Shown: positions 36,330 to 44,311 of the stretch, piece by piece | How the letters are laid out: every line of letters begins with the position of its first letter | Numbering within the stretch: the stretch's first letter is position 1 | Assembly (NCBI RefSeq): GCF_000717025.1 | Contig: NZ_JNXG01000002.1 | Location: 1,255,438 to 1,319,437 of the forward strand | Direction: 5' to 3' | DNA from: Streptomyces atroolivaceus | Lineage (GTDB): Bacteria; Actinomycetota; Actinomycetes; Streptomycetales; Streptomycetaceae | Length of the DNA: 64,000 nucleotides | Made by a program: the position numbers and the translations under genes | Notes under the pieces: model-generated | Told to the model about the DNA's origin: nothing | Seen by the model: the letters and a program-made list of their open reading frames with translations, nothing else | Databases searched by the model: none

Positions 36330-37955
36330 ATGCCGTCTTACCTGTCGCCGGGCGTGTACGTGGAAGAGGTGGCCAGCGGCTCTCGTCCGATCGAGGGGGT
36401 CGGCACCTCGGTGGCCGCATTCGTCGGGCTGGCGCCCGACGGTCCGCTGAACGAGCCGACGCTGGTCACCAACTGGACCCAGTACGTGGCTTCCTTCGGC
36501 GAGTTCACCGACGGCTACTTCCTGGCGCACTCGGTGTACGGCTTCTTCAACAACGGAGGGTCCGCCGCCTACGTGGTCCGGGTGGGCGGAGCGCCCGGCG
36601 GAGTGACGGGCGCGGCCGGCGAGGGCACCGACCCGGTCGGCGGACAGCGCGGCCGGCCGGCCGTCGCCGGCGGTGCCGCCGCGCCCGCCGCACTGACGGC
36701 AGGGGAGCCCCAGGCTCTGGGTACGTTCAAGGTCTCGGCCGTCGCGCCCGGCGAGAGCGGAACCCTCAGCGTCGAGGTCACGGATGCCGAGGGCGAGGGC
36801 CCCGCCGAGCGTTTCCGGCTGGTCGTCAAGGACGGTGCGAAGCCCGTCGAGACCTTCGACGTCTCGGCGAAGAAGAGCGCCCGCAACTACGTGGTCACGC
36901 AGGTCAGGGAACGCTCCAAGCTGATCTCCGTGCTGGAGGGCGCCGCGGCCTCGCAACTGGCCCGCCCCGACAACCAGACGGTCGCGCTCGAGGCGCCCGT
37001 CGCCGCGCAGACCCCCGCGGTCCCGGACGCGGCGGAGGGCGAGTCGGTCGGCATCGCCGAGTACCTGGGTGACTCCTCGGACCGCACCGGCTTCGGCGGT
37101 CTCGAAGCGGTGGACGAGATCTCGATGGTCGCCGTCCCCGACCTGATGGCCGCCTACCAGCGTGGCGCGATCGACCTGGAGGCCGTGAAGGCCGTCCAGC
37201 TCGGTCTGATCGCCCACTGCGAACTGATGGGCGACCGGCTGGCGATCATCGACCCGCCGCCCGGCCTCAACGCCAGGCAGATCCGGGTGTGGCGTCAGGA
37301 GACGTCCAACTACGACTCCAAGTACGCGGCGCTCTACTACCCGTGGATCAAGGTCTTCGACCCGGCCGGTGGCCAGACCCGGCTGATCCCGCCGAGCGGC
37401 CACGTCGCCGGCATCTGGGCCCGTAACGACTCCGAGCGCGGCGTGCACAAGGCCCCCGCCAACGAGGTCGTACGCGGCGCTGTCGACCTGGAGATGCAGA
37501 TCACCCGGGGCGAGCAGGACCTGCTCAACCCGATCGGCGTCAACTGCATCCGCACCTTCCCCGGCCGCGGCATCCGCGTCTGGGGCGCGCGCACCCTCTC
37601 CTCCGACCCGGCCTGGCGCTACCTCAACGTCCGCAGGTACTTCAACTACCTGGAGGAGTCGATCCTCAACGGCACGCAGTGGGTGGTGTTCGAGCCCAAC
37701 GACCAGGCGCTGTGGGCCCGGATCAGGCGGAACATCTCCGCGTTCCTGGTGACGGAGTGGCGCAGCGGCGCGCTGTTCGGCGCCACGCCCGAGGACGCCT
37801 ACTACGTGAAGTGCGACGCCGAGACCAACCCCCCGGAGTCGGTGGACCTGGGACGGGTCATCTGCCAGATCGGCGTCTCGCCGGTCAAGCCCGCCGAGTT
37901 CGTGATCTTCCGGCTGGCTCAGTTCTCCGGCGGCAGCGGTGAGTTGGAGGAGTAG
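36330..37955 (+). CDS. cis2: Contractile sheath protein of the CIS (Cis2-like)
   Basis: The 541-residue protein has the phage/Afp sheath N-terminus PSYLSPGVYVEEVASGSRPIEGV and the assembly motif TSVAAFVGLAPDGPLNEP. The C-terminal domain is also conserved: RIWGARTLSSDPAWRYLNVRRYFNYLEESI-like sequence (here GIRVWGARTLS and RYFNYLEESILNG) and ending FVIFRLAQFSGG. Residues about 90-250 form a surface insertion rich in Gly/Ala with a small beta domain. The sheath polymerises around the tube and contracts to drive it forward. A GAGGAGAG site lies just upstream of the ATG. The first of the rightward structural operon. Confidence 0.93.
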   Translation: MPSYLSPGVYVEEVASGSRPIEGVGTSVAAFVGLAPDGPLNEPTLVTNWTQYVASFGEFTDGYFLAHSVYGFFNNGGSAAYVVRVGGAPGGVTGAAGEGTDPVGGQRGRPAVAGGAAAPAALTAGEPQALGTFKVSAVAPGESGTLSVEVTDAEGEGPAERFRLVVKDGAKPVETFDVSAKKSARNYVVTQVRERSKLISVLEGAAASQLARPDNQTVALEAPVAAQTPAVPDAAEGESVGIAEYLGDSSDRTGFGGLEAVDEISMVAVPDLMAAYQRGAIDLEAVKAVQLGLIAHCELMGDRLAIIDPPPGLNARQIRVWRQETSNYDSKYAALYYPWIKVFDPAGGQTRLIPPSGHVAGIWARNDSERGVHKAPANEVVRGAVDLEMQITRGEQDLLNPIGVNCIRTFPGRGIRVWGARTLSSDPAWRYLNVRRYFNYLEESILNGTQWVVFEPNDQALWARIRRNISAFLVTEWRSGALFGATPEDAYYVKCDAETNPPESVDLGRVICQIGVSPVKPAEFVIFRLAQFSGGSGELEE

Positions 37956-38030
37956 AACCTCACACACTCCGGACCAGCTTGATTTCGTGTACAGCCACAG
38001 GCCCCAGCACCAGCAGAAGGAACGGCTTTC

Positions 38031-38474
38031 ATGAGTCTCTCCCAGGGTGATGCCCTCACTACCCACAACTTCGGCCTCCAGATCGACGGAGTCATGGTCG
38101 AGTACCTCCACGCCGTGGGCGAGGTGGGGATGGAACAGGACGTCATCGAGTACCAGCAGGTCTCGGCGAACGGCCAGCCGATCACCAAGAAGATGCCCGG
38201 CGTGAAGAAGGCCGGCGAGACCACCGTGACGCGCGGCATGGAGCAGTCCACCGCCTTCACCGAGTGGATCAACGCCTCGCTGCGCGGTGACATGGGCTCG
38301 GCCCGCAAGAACGCGAGCATCATCTACATGGACTACCAGTACAACCCGGTCAGGCGTCAGCATCTGCGCAACGCCTGGTGCACCAAGGTGATGGGTGCGG
38401 CGGCGACGGCGGGCGAGGCCTCCGTGATGACCGAGACCGTCACGATCGTCTACGAAGAGCTGGTCACCGAGTAA
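38031..38474 (+). CDS. cis1: CIS inner tube protein (Cis1-like)
   Basis: The 147-residue protein is of the Hcp/gp19 tube fold: GDALTTHNFGLQIDGVMVEYLHAVGEVGM at the N-terminus, the charged hairpin GVKKAGETTVTRGM, and the C-terminal strand ASVMTETVTIVYEEL. Stacked hexamers form the rigid inner tube expelled by sheath contraction. It lies 75 bases after the sheath gene, a gap with no clear hairpin, and the ATG of the next gene overlaps its stop (TAATG). Confidence 0.92.
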   Translation: MSLSQGDALTTHNFGLQIDGVMVEYLHAVGEVGMEQDVIEYQQVSANGQPITKKMPGVKKAGETTVTRGMEQSTAFTEWINASLRGDMGSARKNASIIYMDYQYNPVRRQHLRNAWCTKVMGAAATAGEASVMTETVTIVYEELVTE

Positions 38475-38956
38475 TGCGCCGCGGACCTGCCAGGCCCGCC
38501 ACCGGCGCCGCTGCCGCCACGTCCGCTCCCGCGGACGTGGCGGCCCCGGCCGTCGCACCGGCGGAAGCACCGCCCGCACGGCAGCAGTTGCGGACGGAGT
38601 TCGCGTTCGAGCTGCCGCGCGGGTACGTGGACGACATGGGAACCGTGCATCGCGAGGGCGTCATGCGGCTGGCGACCGCCCGGGACGAGCTGATCCCGCT
38701 GCGGGACATGCGGGTGCAGGAGAACCCCGCGTATCTCTCGGTGGTGCTGCTCGGCCGGGTCATCACCCAGCTGGGCACCGTGGCACACATGCACGACGGC
38801 GTGGTGGAGAACATGTTCGCCTCCGACCTCGCCTTTCTGCAGGACTTCTACCGTCAGGTCAACGCCGAGGGCCACACCAGGGCCGGCGTGTCCTGCCCGC
38901 ACTGCGAGCAGCCGTTCGAGGTCGAGCTCGGCGGGAGCCGCCTGGGGGAATCGTGA
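38474..38956 (+). CDS. Probable CIS tail-assembly chaperone-like protein
   Basis: The 160-residue protein begins with about 40 Pro/Ala-rich residues and continues with a compact domain, LRTEFAFELPRGYVDDMGTVHREGVMRL to FLQDFYRQVN, that resembles tail-assembly proteins of contractile phages. Near the end it carries a CPHCEQPFEVEL motif with a single CxxC, which could bind metal with the neighbouring His residues. It overlaps the tube gene upstream and the small 38953 ORF downstream (GTGA). In phages a chaperone pair of this kind sits between tube and tape-measure genes, the same position as here, so a role in loading the tube onto the ruler is the best inference. Confidence 0.6.
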   Translation: MRRGPARPATGAAAATSAPADVAAPAVAPAEAPPARQQLRTEFAFELPRGYVDDMGTVHREGVMRLATARDELIPLRDMRVQENPAYLSVVLLGRVITQLGTVAHMHDGVVENMFASDLAFLQDFYRQVNAEGHTRAGVSCPHCEQPFEVELGGSRLGES

Positions 38957-39111
38957 CGTACGCGACCGACCGGATTCATGAGGAGATCGCGTACATCGCC
39001 TACCACTTCCACTGGAACCTGGACGACATCCTGGATTTGGAACACCGTGAGCGGCGGCGCTATGCCGAGCAGATCGCCACGTTGGTGACGCGTGCTGCGA
39101 CGGAGCGGTGA
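38953..39111 (+). CDS. Small CIS protein, DUF6760-like (52 residues)
   Basis: GTG 38953 overlaps the preceding stop and the TGA at 39109-39111 overlaps the next ATG (TGATG), so the frame is held tightly between two genes. The product MTYATDRIHEEIAYIAYHFHW... is 52 residues, mostly helical and charged, with the core NLDDILDLEHRERRRYAEQI. Such short proteins (DUF6760) lie at this place in actinobacterial CIS loci and recall the short second chaperone of P2-like phages (gpE type, with the W...L/I..L pattern). It is below the size limit of many gene finders. Function is inferred from position. Confidence 0.72.
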   Translation: MTYATDRIHEEIAYIAYHFHWNLDDILDLEHRERRRYAEQIATLVTRAATER

Positions 39112-42100
39112 TGGGCATATTCGACCGGCTCAAGGGCCGGGGCCGAGGCGGGAACCAGAGCCGTGGCCTGGGCCAGGAGCAGGGCGGGGGCGGCACGGCA
39201 CCCGCCCCTGCCCCAGAGCCGTCCGCCGGTGACGGTGCCGGTGCTCCCGGACGGGGACGGGACTGGGCCGGTCTGCCGCCGATCCAGCGCGCGATGCGGG
39301 CACCGGCGAGGCAGACGGTCGCGTCCGCGGACTTCGGCGGCTCGCTGGCCGCCTGGCAGAACCACTCCTTCTCCGGGACGCTCTCGCACGCGGTCCTGGA
39401 CGATGCTCCGACCGGGCTCATCAAGGACACGGTGTCGTTCCCCCTGGGCTCAGGGCCGGCAGCCCCCGGCGAGGCCAGGTTCCACCCGGCGGCCGCTGTA
39501 GCCGACGACGGTGAAGGGGAGGCCGGCGGCCCGGGCAGCTGGCAGGGGCCTGCGGTCCAGCGCGCCCTGGGACCGCGGGTCGCTCCCGCCCGGCCCCGGC
39601 CGGGGCCCACGCCCTCGGCGCTGACCCGGGCTTCAGCCCCGGGCACGGTCCAGCGCAGGGTGCTGCCCGCGGTGGCGCCGAGCAGGACGACGCCTGCCCC
39701 GGCGGCAGCCGGGACAGGCGATCGGGTGTCCGTGGCGACGTCCGGTCCGACGTCCGTGTCTTCGCCTTCCGGCACCCCTTCTCCGGCTCCCGCTCCCCGC
39801 CCTGCCCTCCCGCCCTCCGCCGGGACTCCGGCCGGGGCTGTCCGTGTGCAGCGCCCGGAGGGAGGCCAGGACGGGCCCCCCGGCGGTTCCGCGCGGACCG
39901 AGCCGCCGGGCCCCCGGCGACCGGGGCCGACGGGGGCGCCCCAGGCGGCACCGCCGTCGGACCGGACCCGTCCGGCTCACACCGCCTCACTCCCCGTGCA
40001 GCGACGCGAGGCGAGCGCTCCCGGCCGGGCGGCCGGACCGGCGGGCTCCGCGCCGCCCCGGCGCTCGTTGCTCGGCCCCCCGATGTCAGGACCGGTGGTG
40101 CCCCCGGCGCCACCGACGGCGCGGACCTCCCCGGCGCCGCAGCGTCGCGGGATCGCCGCCCCCGTCGTGCGACCGTCCCCGCAAGCACCGGAGTCGCCGG
40201 CAGTCACGCCCCTGGGCATCTCCGGGGGCGGAGTGCCGTCGGGGCGGGCGCACGCGTCCGGCGGCGGCGGGAACGGCGGAACGCCTCCTGTACGCAGGAT
40301 TCCTGAGGCCGGGCCCGAAGCTGTCGTGCGCCCGGCCGGCACGTCGGGACCGGGCACGTCCGGGGCCGGTACGCCGGGAACGGGCGCCCCCGGGCCACGT
40401 CCGGCCGTCCGGCCCGGGCTGGGCGCTCCGTCGAGCCGGCCTGTCGGCGGTCAGGCGGCGAACCCGGCGGCTGCCCCCGGGGCGCGTCGGCAGGCCGGTG
40501 CCCCGGCTCCCGGCCACACACCCCTCGTGCAGCGTTCACCGGCGGCTGGCGGCCGGCCGAGCGCCCCGCCGTCGCGGCCCGCATCCCCGCCGCCGTCGCC
40601 GCCCGCACCGTCGCCGCCCGCGCGGCCTGCGCCGGGGCCGGTTGCTCCCGCTGCCGGGCCCGCTCCCGCGCCCGCTGCCGCTCCAGAGCGGGCGCTGCCC
40701 GTACAGCGGCGCGCTGTTGCTGACGGGGCGGCGCCGAGTGGACGTGGGCCGACGACAGCCGGGGCCGGCCCGGTTCCTGAGGCCGGCTCCTCCAAGCCCT
40801 CCGGCTCCTCCAGCTCTTCCCGTCCCCCCAGCTCTGCCCGTCCCTCCGGCTCTCCCCGCCCGTCCAGCCCCTCCGGCTCCGGTGCGGGTGCGAGCGGCGC
40901 GGTGCCGGTGCCCGTCACCGCCGCCCCTGGGCGGCCTGTCGTCCCGACGCGTGTGAACTCCGCGAGGGCGGCCGGCTCGACCGAGCGAAGGGCCGACGTT
41001 TCCACGCCCGTGCAGCGGCTCGCCGCCTCGGTCACCACTGACCCCGGTGCTGTGCCGACGCCGCGCGGTACGGCTGGTGCCTCCCGCCCCGAGGGAGAAC
41101 CGTCGGTGCGGCGGCTGCCCGCCCCGGGCCCGGTACCCGCATCCGGTCCCCGTGCCGTCGCCCCTTCGGCACCAGCGCGTCCGGCCGCGGTTCGCCGTTC
41201 CGCTCCGGTCGCCGGCGGTCCGGCGGGCGCCTCCGGTGCGACGGTGCCCGGCGCGCCTGTACGGCCGCTCGTCGGATCCGCCGGGGACGGCGCAGACGGA
41301 GTCGTCCCGCCGGCGGGCCCGACGCGGCCCGTGGTGCCGCGCGGAGCCGGAGCAGCCCGGCCGGCCGCTGCGACACCGGTGCAGCGGGCGGCACTGCCCA
41401 CCGTGCAGGTGCGGCGGCCGGGGACGGCTTCGGCCGTCCCGCCTGCGAGCCGCACACGGTCGCTGCCCGCACCCGGCCCCGGCTCCAGCACCGCACCTGG
41501 CCCCGGTCCCGCACCCGGCTCCGGCACCGCACCCGGCCCCGGTCCCGCACCCGGCTCCGGCACCGCACCTGGCCCCAGCACCGCACCTGGCCCCGGTCCC
41601 GCACCCGGCTCCGCGAACCGTGAGCCGGTGCGGCCCGTCGCGAACGACACACCCGCATCCGGCCGTCGGGGCGGCGCGCCGCCTGTGCAGCGGTCGTCCC
41701 TGGCCCAGCCACCGCCCACGCCCCGGACCACGGCACGGATCCCCGCCCCCGCTCCGGCCTCCGGTGCCCCTGCGGCTCGGACCCCTGCCGCCCCGACGAG
41801 TGCCCTGCAGTCCGTGGTGCGGTCGCCCGCCGTATCCGTTGCTTCCGCCGTGCCCGTGGCGTCGGCCGAGGCTCCTTCGGTGTCGCGGTCGCGGCCCATG
41901 CCGGTCGCCCCCCTGGTGGGTTCCTCGCGGCCGGTCACGGCCGCCGGGTTCACGCCGTCGCCGGTGGGGCCGGAGCCCGTGACCCCTCTTGCGGGGGTGG
42001 CCAACGTTCCGGCGGGCGCCCCGCGGCGACCCGACGCAGCCCCGGTGCCCGGTGGCTCTCCGGCCGCCGTGCAGCGCGCGGCCGCTCCCGGGGCACCGGC

Positions 42101-42992
42101 GCTGCCGGGCGTCCGCGGTGCCGCACCACGCTCCTCGCAGTCGCCCCTCCCCGGGCCGACGACGAAGATCGCCCCGGCCGCCGTGCGTCTGCGACGCGTC
42201 CGGAGCGGGGCCACGGCAGCCGCGGTTCCGGGGGCCGCCGGACCTGCCGTTGCTCGGCGGCCTGCGGTACAGCGTTCCGCGGCGGCTTCGGCGTCCCCTG
42301 CCGCCGTCCGCCCACTGCCCCGGACAGCCGCCCAGTCCGCCTCTCCCGCGGCCGCTCCCGCGATGCCGTCCGCGCCGGTGCAAGGCGGCAGCGGAGGACA
42401 CCGTCCCCACGGTGCCGCCGCGGCCTTCCCGGTCGTCCAGCGCTCCGTGTCCGCGTCGGCGCCGCCCGTCCCGGGAGGTGTCGCCCGTACGCCGGTGTCG
42501 GACGCCCCCGGTGGTGTCCGGGCTCCCGGCGGCTCCCACGCTCCCGGAGCCTTCCCTGTTCCCGGAGCCTCCGGTGTCCCGGCCGCCTCCGTGGACCGGC
42601 CTGTCCGGAGCCCTGTGGTGTCCCTGGCGCCCGCACGGCCCGCCCCGCCCGCCGCACTCCCCGTGCAGCGGGCGCCCGCCGCCTCGGCTTCCCGGCCCTC
42701 TCAGCCCCCGGCCGTGGTTCCGGTCCAGGCCCGGCCATCAGCCCCCGCTCCTGCGCGTGTGACCGCACCGAGCCGCGCGACGTCCGCAGCCGTGCAGCGC
42801 AGTGGCGACGGCGAGGGCTCCCAGGACAGGCCCGGGCCCTCCGTGACGAGCCAGTTCAAACCGCGTGAACTGAAGGAGGACCAGATGGCCGAGCTGGTCC
42901 ACCGGATGATCGGGCCGCTGACCCGGCTGCTGCGCAACGAGCTACGGCTCGACCGTGAGCGGATCGGCAAACTGCGCGACCCACGCCACTGA
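39111..42992 (+). CDS. Giant Pro/Ala-rich CIS-locus protein with VQR motifs, unknown function
   Basis: The 1293-residue protein is nearly all Pro, Ala, Gly, Ser, Arg and Val and probably disordered. Only two parts look folded: the N-terminus (MGIFDRLKGRGRGGNQ; a further short block DFGGSLAAWQNHSFSGTLSHA at about 65-85) and the last 45 residues, an amphipathic helical segment (LKEDQMAELVHRMIGPLTRL, then RNELRLDRERIGKL). The tripeptide VQR occurs 14 times, usually as PVQRR/PVQRS/AVQRA after a Pro-rich spacer, and once as IQR. It occupies the place of the tape-measure gene (between chaperone-like genes and the second tube gene), so it may set tube length, or be cargo or a scaffold. The start ATG overlaps the upstream stop. 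No similarity to known tape measures was recognised. Confidence 0.65.
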   Translation: MGIFDRLKGRGRGGNQSRGLGQEQGGGGTAPAPAPEPSAGDGAGAPGRGRDWAGLPPIQRAMRAPARQTVASADFGGSLAAWQNHSFSGTLSHAVLDDAPTGLIKDTVSFPLGSGPAAPGEARFHPAAAVADDGEGEAGGPGSWQGPAVQRALGPRVAPARPRPGPTPSALTRASAPGTVQRRVLPAVAPSRTTPAPAAAGTGDRVSVATSGPTSVSSPSGTPSPAPAPRPALPPSAGTPAGAVRVQRPEGGQDGPPGGSARTEPPGPRRPGPTGAPQAAPPSDRTRPAHTASLPVQRREASAPGRAAGPAGSAPPRRSLLGPPMSGPVVPPAPPTARTSPAPQRRGIAAPVVRPSPQAPESPAVTPLGISGGGVPSGRAHASGGGGNGGTPPVRRIPEAGPEAVVRPAGTSGPGTSGAGTPGTGAPGPRPAVRPGLGAPSSRPVGGQAANPAAAPGARRQAGAPAPGHTPLVQRSPAAGGRPSAPPSRPASPPPSPPAPSPPARPAPGPVAPAAGPAPAPAAAPERALPVQRRAVADGAAPSGRGPTTAGAGPVPEAGSSKPSGSSSSSRPPSSARPSGSPRPSSPSGSGAGASGAVPVPVTAAPGRPVVPTRVNSARAAGSTERRADVSTPVQRLAASVTTDPGAVPTPRGTAGASRPEGEPSVRRLPAPGPVPASGPRAVAPSAPARPAAVRRSAPVAGGPAGASGATVPGAPVRPLVGSAGDGADGVVPPAGPTRPVVPRGAGAARPAAATPVQRAALPTVQVRRPGTASAVPPASRTRSLPAPGPGSSTAPGPGPAPGSGTAPGPGPAPGSGTAPGPSTAPGPGPAPGSANREPVRPVANDTPASGRRGGAPPVQRSSLAQPPPTPRTTARIPAPAPASGAPAARTPAAPTSALQSVVRSPAVSVASAVPVASAEAPSVSRSRPMPVAPLVGSSRPVTAAGFTPSPVGPEPVTPLAGVANVPAGAPRRPDAAPVPGGSPAAVQRAAAPGAPALPGVRGAAPRSSQSPLPGPTTKIAPAAVRLRRVRSGATAAAVPGAAGPAVARRPAVQRSAAASASPAAVRPLPRTAAQSASPAAAPAMPSAPVQGGSGGHRPHGAAAAFPVVQRSVSASAPPVPGGVARTPVSDAPGGVRAPGGSHAPGAFPVPGASGVPAASVDRPVRSPVVSLAPARPAPPAALPVQRAPAASASRPSQPPAVVPVQARPSAPAPARVTAPSRATSAAVQRSGDGEGSQDRPGPSVTSQFKPRELKEDQMAELVHRMIGPLTRLLRNELRLDRERIGKLRDPRH
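41481..41612 (+). repeat. Tandem 36-base repeats in the giant VQR protein gene
   Basis: Three to four copies of a 36-base unit encoding GS(G/S)TAPGPGPAP lie head to tail (starting at 41481, 41517 and 41553, the last one lengthened by a partial copy). The copies differ at only a few bases, so length variation between strains is likely. Confidence 0.85.
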
Positions 42993-43025
42993 CAGACCCC
43001 GCGAGAACCGGGCTGCAGGAACCGT

Positions 43026-43073
43026 CCCGCAAGCCCGCAAGCCCGCAAGCCCGCAAGCCCGCAAGCCCGCAAG
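43026..43073 (+). repeat. Six perfect copies of the octamer CCCGCAAG
   Basis: The octamer is repeated six times without change in the 152-base gap between the giant protein gene and the second tube gene. Being outside coding sequence, copy number can change freely and could alter spacing between the two genes or mRNA structure. Confidence 0.95.
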
Positions 43074-43144
43074 CCCCGTACGTCCGGCCCCGCCGGAACC
43101 CCCCGCCCCGAACCGCACGTGGAACCGCAGGAAGGCCCCACCGG

Positions 43145-43582
43145 ATGCCCCAGGAACTCGACGCAGGCTCCACCATCTTCTTCAACCTCACCATCGACGG
43201 TGAGAGCCTGGGCAACTTCAACGGTTGCGAAGGGCTCTCGTCCCAGGTCGAGATCGAGCAGCGGCAGGAGGGCGGCAACAACGGATTCGTCTGGCAGCTG
43301 CCGTCCCGTGTCACCTTCTCCAACATCACGCTGACCCGGCCCCTCACCGAGGAGACCGCGAAGGTGGCGGAGTGGATCTCGTCCGTCACCACGGGGGTGA
43401 CCCGGCCCACCGGGCAGATCGCCGCGCTGCGCGCGGACGGCTCGATGGTCGCCCAGTGGGGGCTGATCGACGTACTCCCGGTGAGCTGGCGCGGTCCTTC
43501 CTTCGACCCGGCGAGCCCCGCCGTGGCCACCGAGGTCCTGGAGATCGCCCACCACGGATTCACGGACGCGGGGGAGGCGTAA
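43145..43582 (+). CDS. Second CIS tube/tube-initiator protein (Afp5-like)
   Basis: The 145-residue protein again has the gp19-type tube fold: AGSTIFFNLTIDGESLGNFNGCEGLSS, GFVWQLPSRVTFSNITLTRPL and the closing strand AVATEVLEIAHHGF. It is only distantly similar to the 38031 tube protein. In Afp/PVC-type systems extra tube-like proteins sit between the spike hub and the main tube, so it is more likely a tube initiator than the main tube subunit. It starts the second half of the structural operon, with the LysM gene three bases downstream. Confidence 0.85.
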   Translation: MPQELDAGSTIFFNLTIDGESLGNFNGCEGLSSQVEIEQRQEGGNNGFVWQLPSRVTFSNITLTRPLTEETAKVAEWISSVTTGVTRPTGQIAALRADGSMVAQWGLIDVLPVSWRGPSFDPASPAVATEVLEIAHHGFTDAGEA

Positions 43583-43585
43583 ACC

Positions 43586-44311
43586 GTGAAACTTCCCAGT
43601 TTCGGTGTCGGTGACAGCCTGGTGCGGGCGACGCTCGCCATCCACCAGCCGCCGATCGGCAGCAGCACCAGGCCCGGTGCGCTCATGAAGACGTTCAACT
43701 TCGACTTCAACCCGTCCCAGCTGTCGCTGACCCGCAGAGCCCAGTGGAAGACCACGCCCACAGCTGCGGTGCGGGACGGTGCCGTCCCGGAGTTCATGGG
43801 GCCCGAGCCCCGGGAGATGACGGTGGAGATCTTCCTCGACCGCTCCGACGACCCGGACAGCAACGACGTGCGCAAGAAGGTCGAAGCCCTCTTCTCCTGC
43901 TGCGAGACGACCACCGCCAGCATCGCGGCGAAGCAGCCGTCGACCCCGTGGGTGGTCTTCGAGTGGGGTGCCTTCTCCACTGCCCGCTTCAACGCGTACG
44001 TCAGCTCCGTCGAGGCCCAGTACACCCTCTTCAACACCAACGGAATGCCGATCCGGGCCGTCTGCCAGGTGAACCTGCACGAGATCCCGAGCAGCACGCC
44101 CGGCCAGAACCCCACCTCCGGCGCGCTCACCAGCCGCCGGGTGCACCGGGTCGTGGCCGGCGACTCGCTCCCGCTCCTCGCATGGCGCGAGTACGGAGAC
44201 GCCACGGTGTGGCGCACGATCGCCGAGGCCAACGACATCGACGACCCGAAGGCGCTGACGCCCGGTGTCGAACTGATGCTTCCGGCCGCGGAAGAGGTCG
44301 GCGCCGGATGA
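43586..44311 (+). CDS. cis7: CIS LysM-domain baseplate hub protein (Cis7-like)
   Basis: The 241-residue protein has a contractile-tail hub domain (FNFDFNPSQLSLTRRAQWKTTPT, then the block PREMTVEIFLDRSD) and a C-terminal LysM domain (about 182-236: VHRVVAGDSLPLLAWREYGDATVW to GVELMLPA). Proteins of this type (gp53/LysM) glue the tube initiator to the spike and inner baseplate. The GTG start at 43586 follows the previous stop by three bases, and its own stop overlaps the next ATG (ATGA). Confidence 0.87.
   Translation: MKLPSFGVGDSLVRATLAIHQPPIGSSTRPGALMKTFNFDFNPSQLSLTRRAQWKTTPTAAVRDGAVPEFMGPEPREMTVEIFLDRSDDPDSNDVRKKVEALFSCCETTTASIAAKQPSTPWVVFEWGAFSTARFNAYVSSVEAQYTLFNTNGMPIRAVCQVNLHEIPSSTPGQNPTSGALTSRRVHRVVAGDSLPLLAWREYGDATVWRTIAEANDIDDPKALTPGVELMLPAAEEVGAG

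Noticed and set aside
40451..42539. Long minus-strand frames opposite the giant Pro/Ala-rich gene
   Set aside because: They are by-products of Pro/Ala/Gly codons read backwards. The plus-strand gene has tight overlaps with its neighbours and a conserved-looking C-terminal helix, so it is the real one.
43026..43073. Octamer array considered as a CRISPR array
   Set aside because: Units are 8 bases with no spacers and no cas genes nearby; it is a simple tandem repeat.
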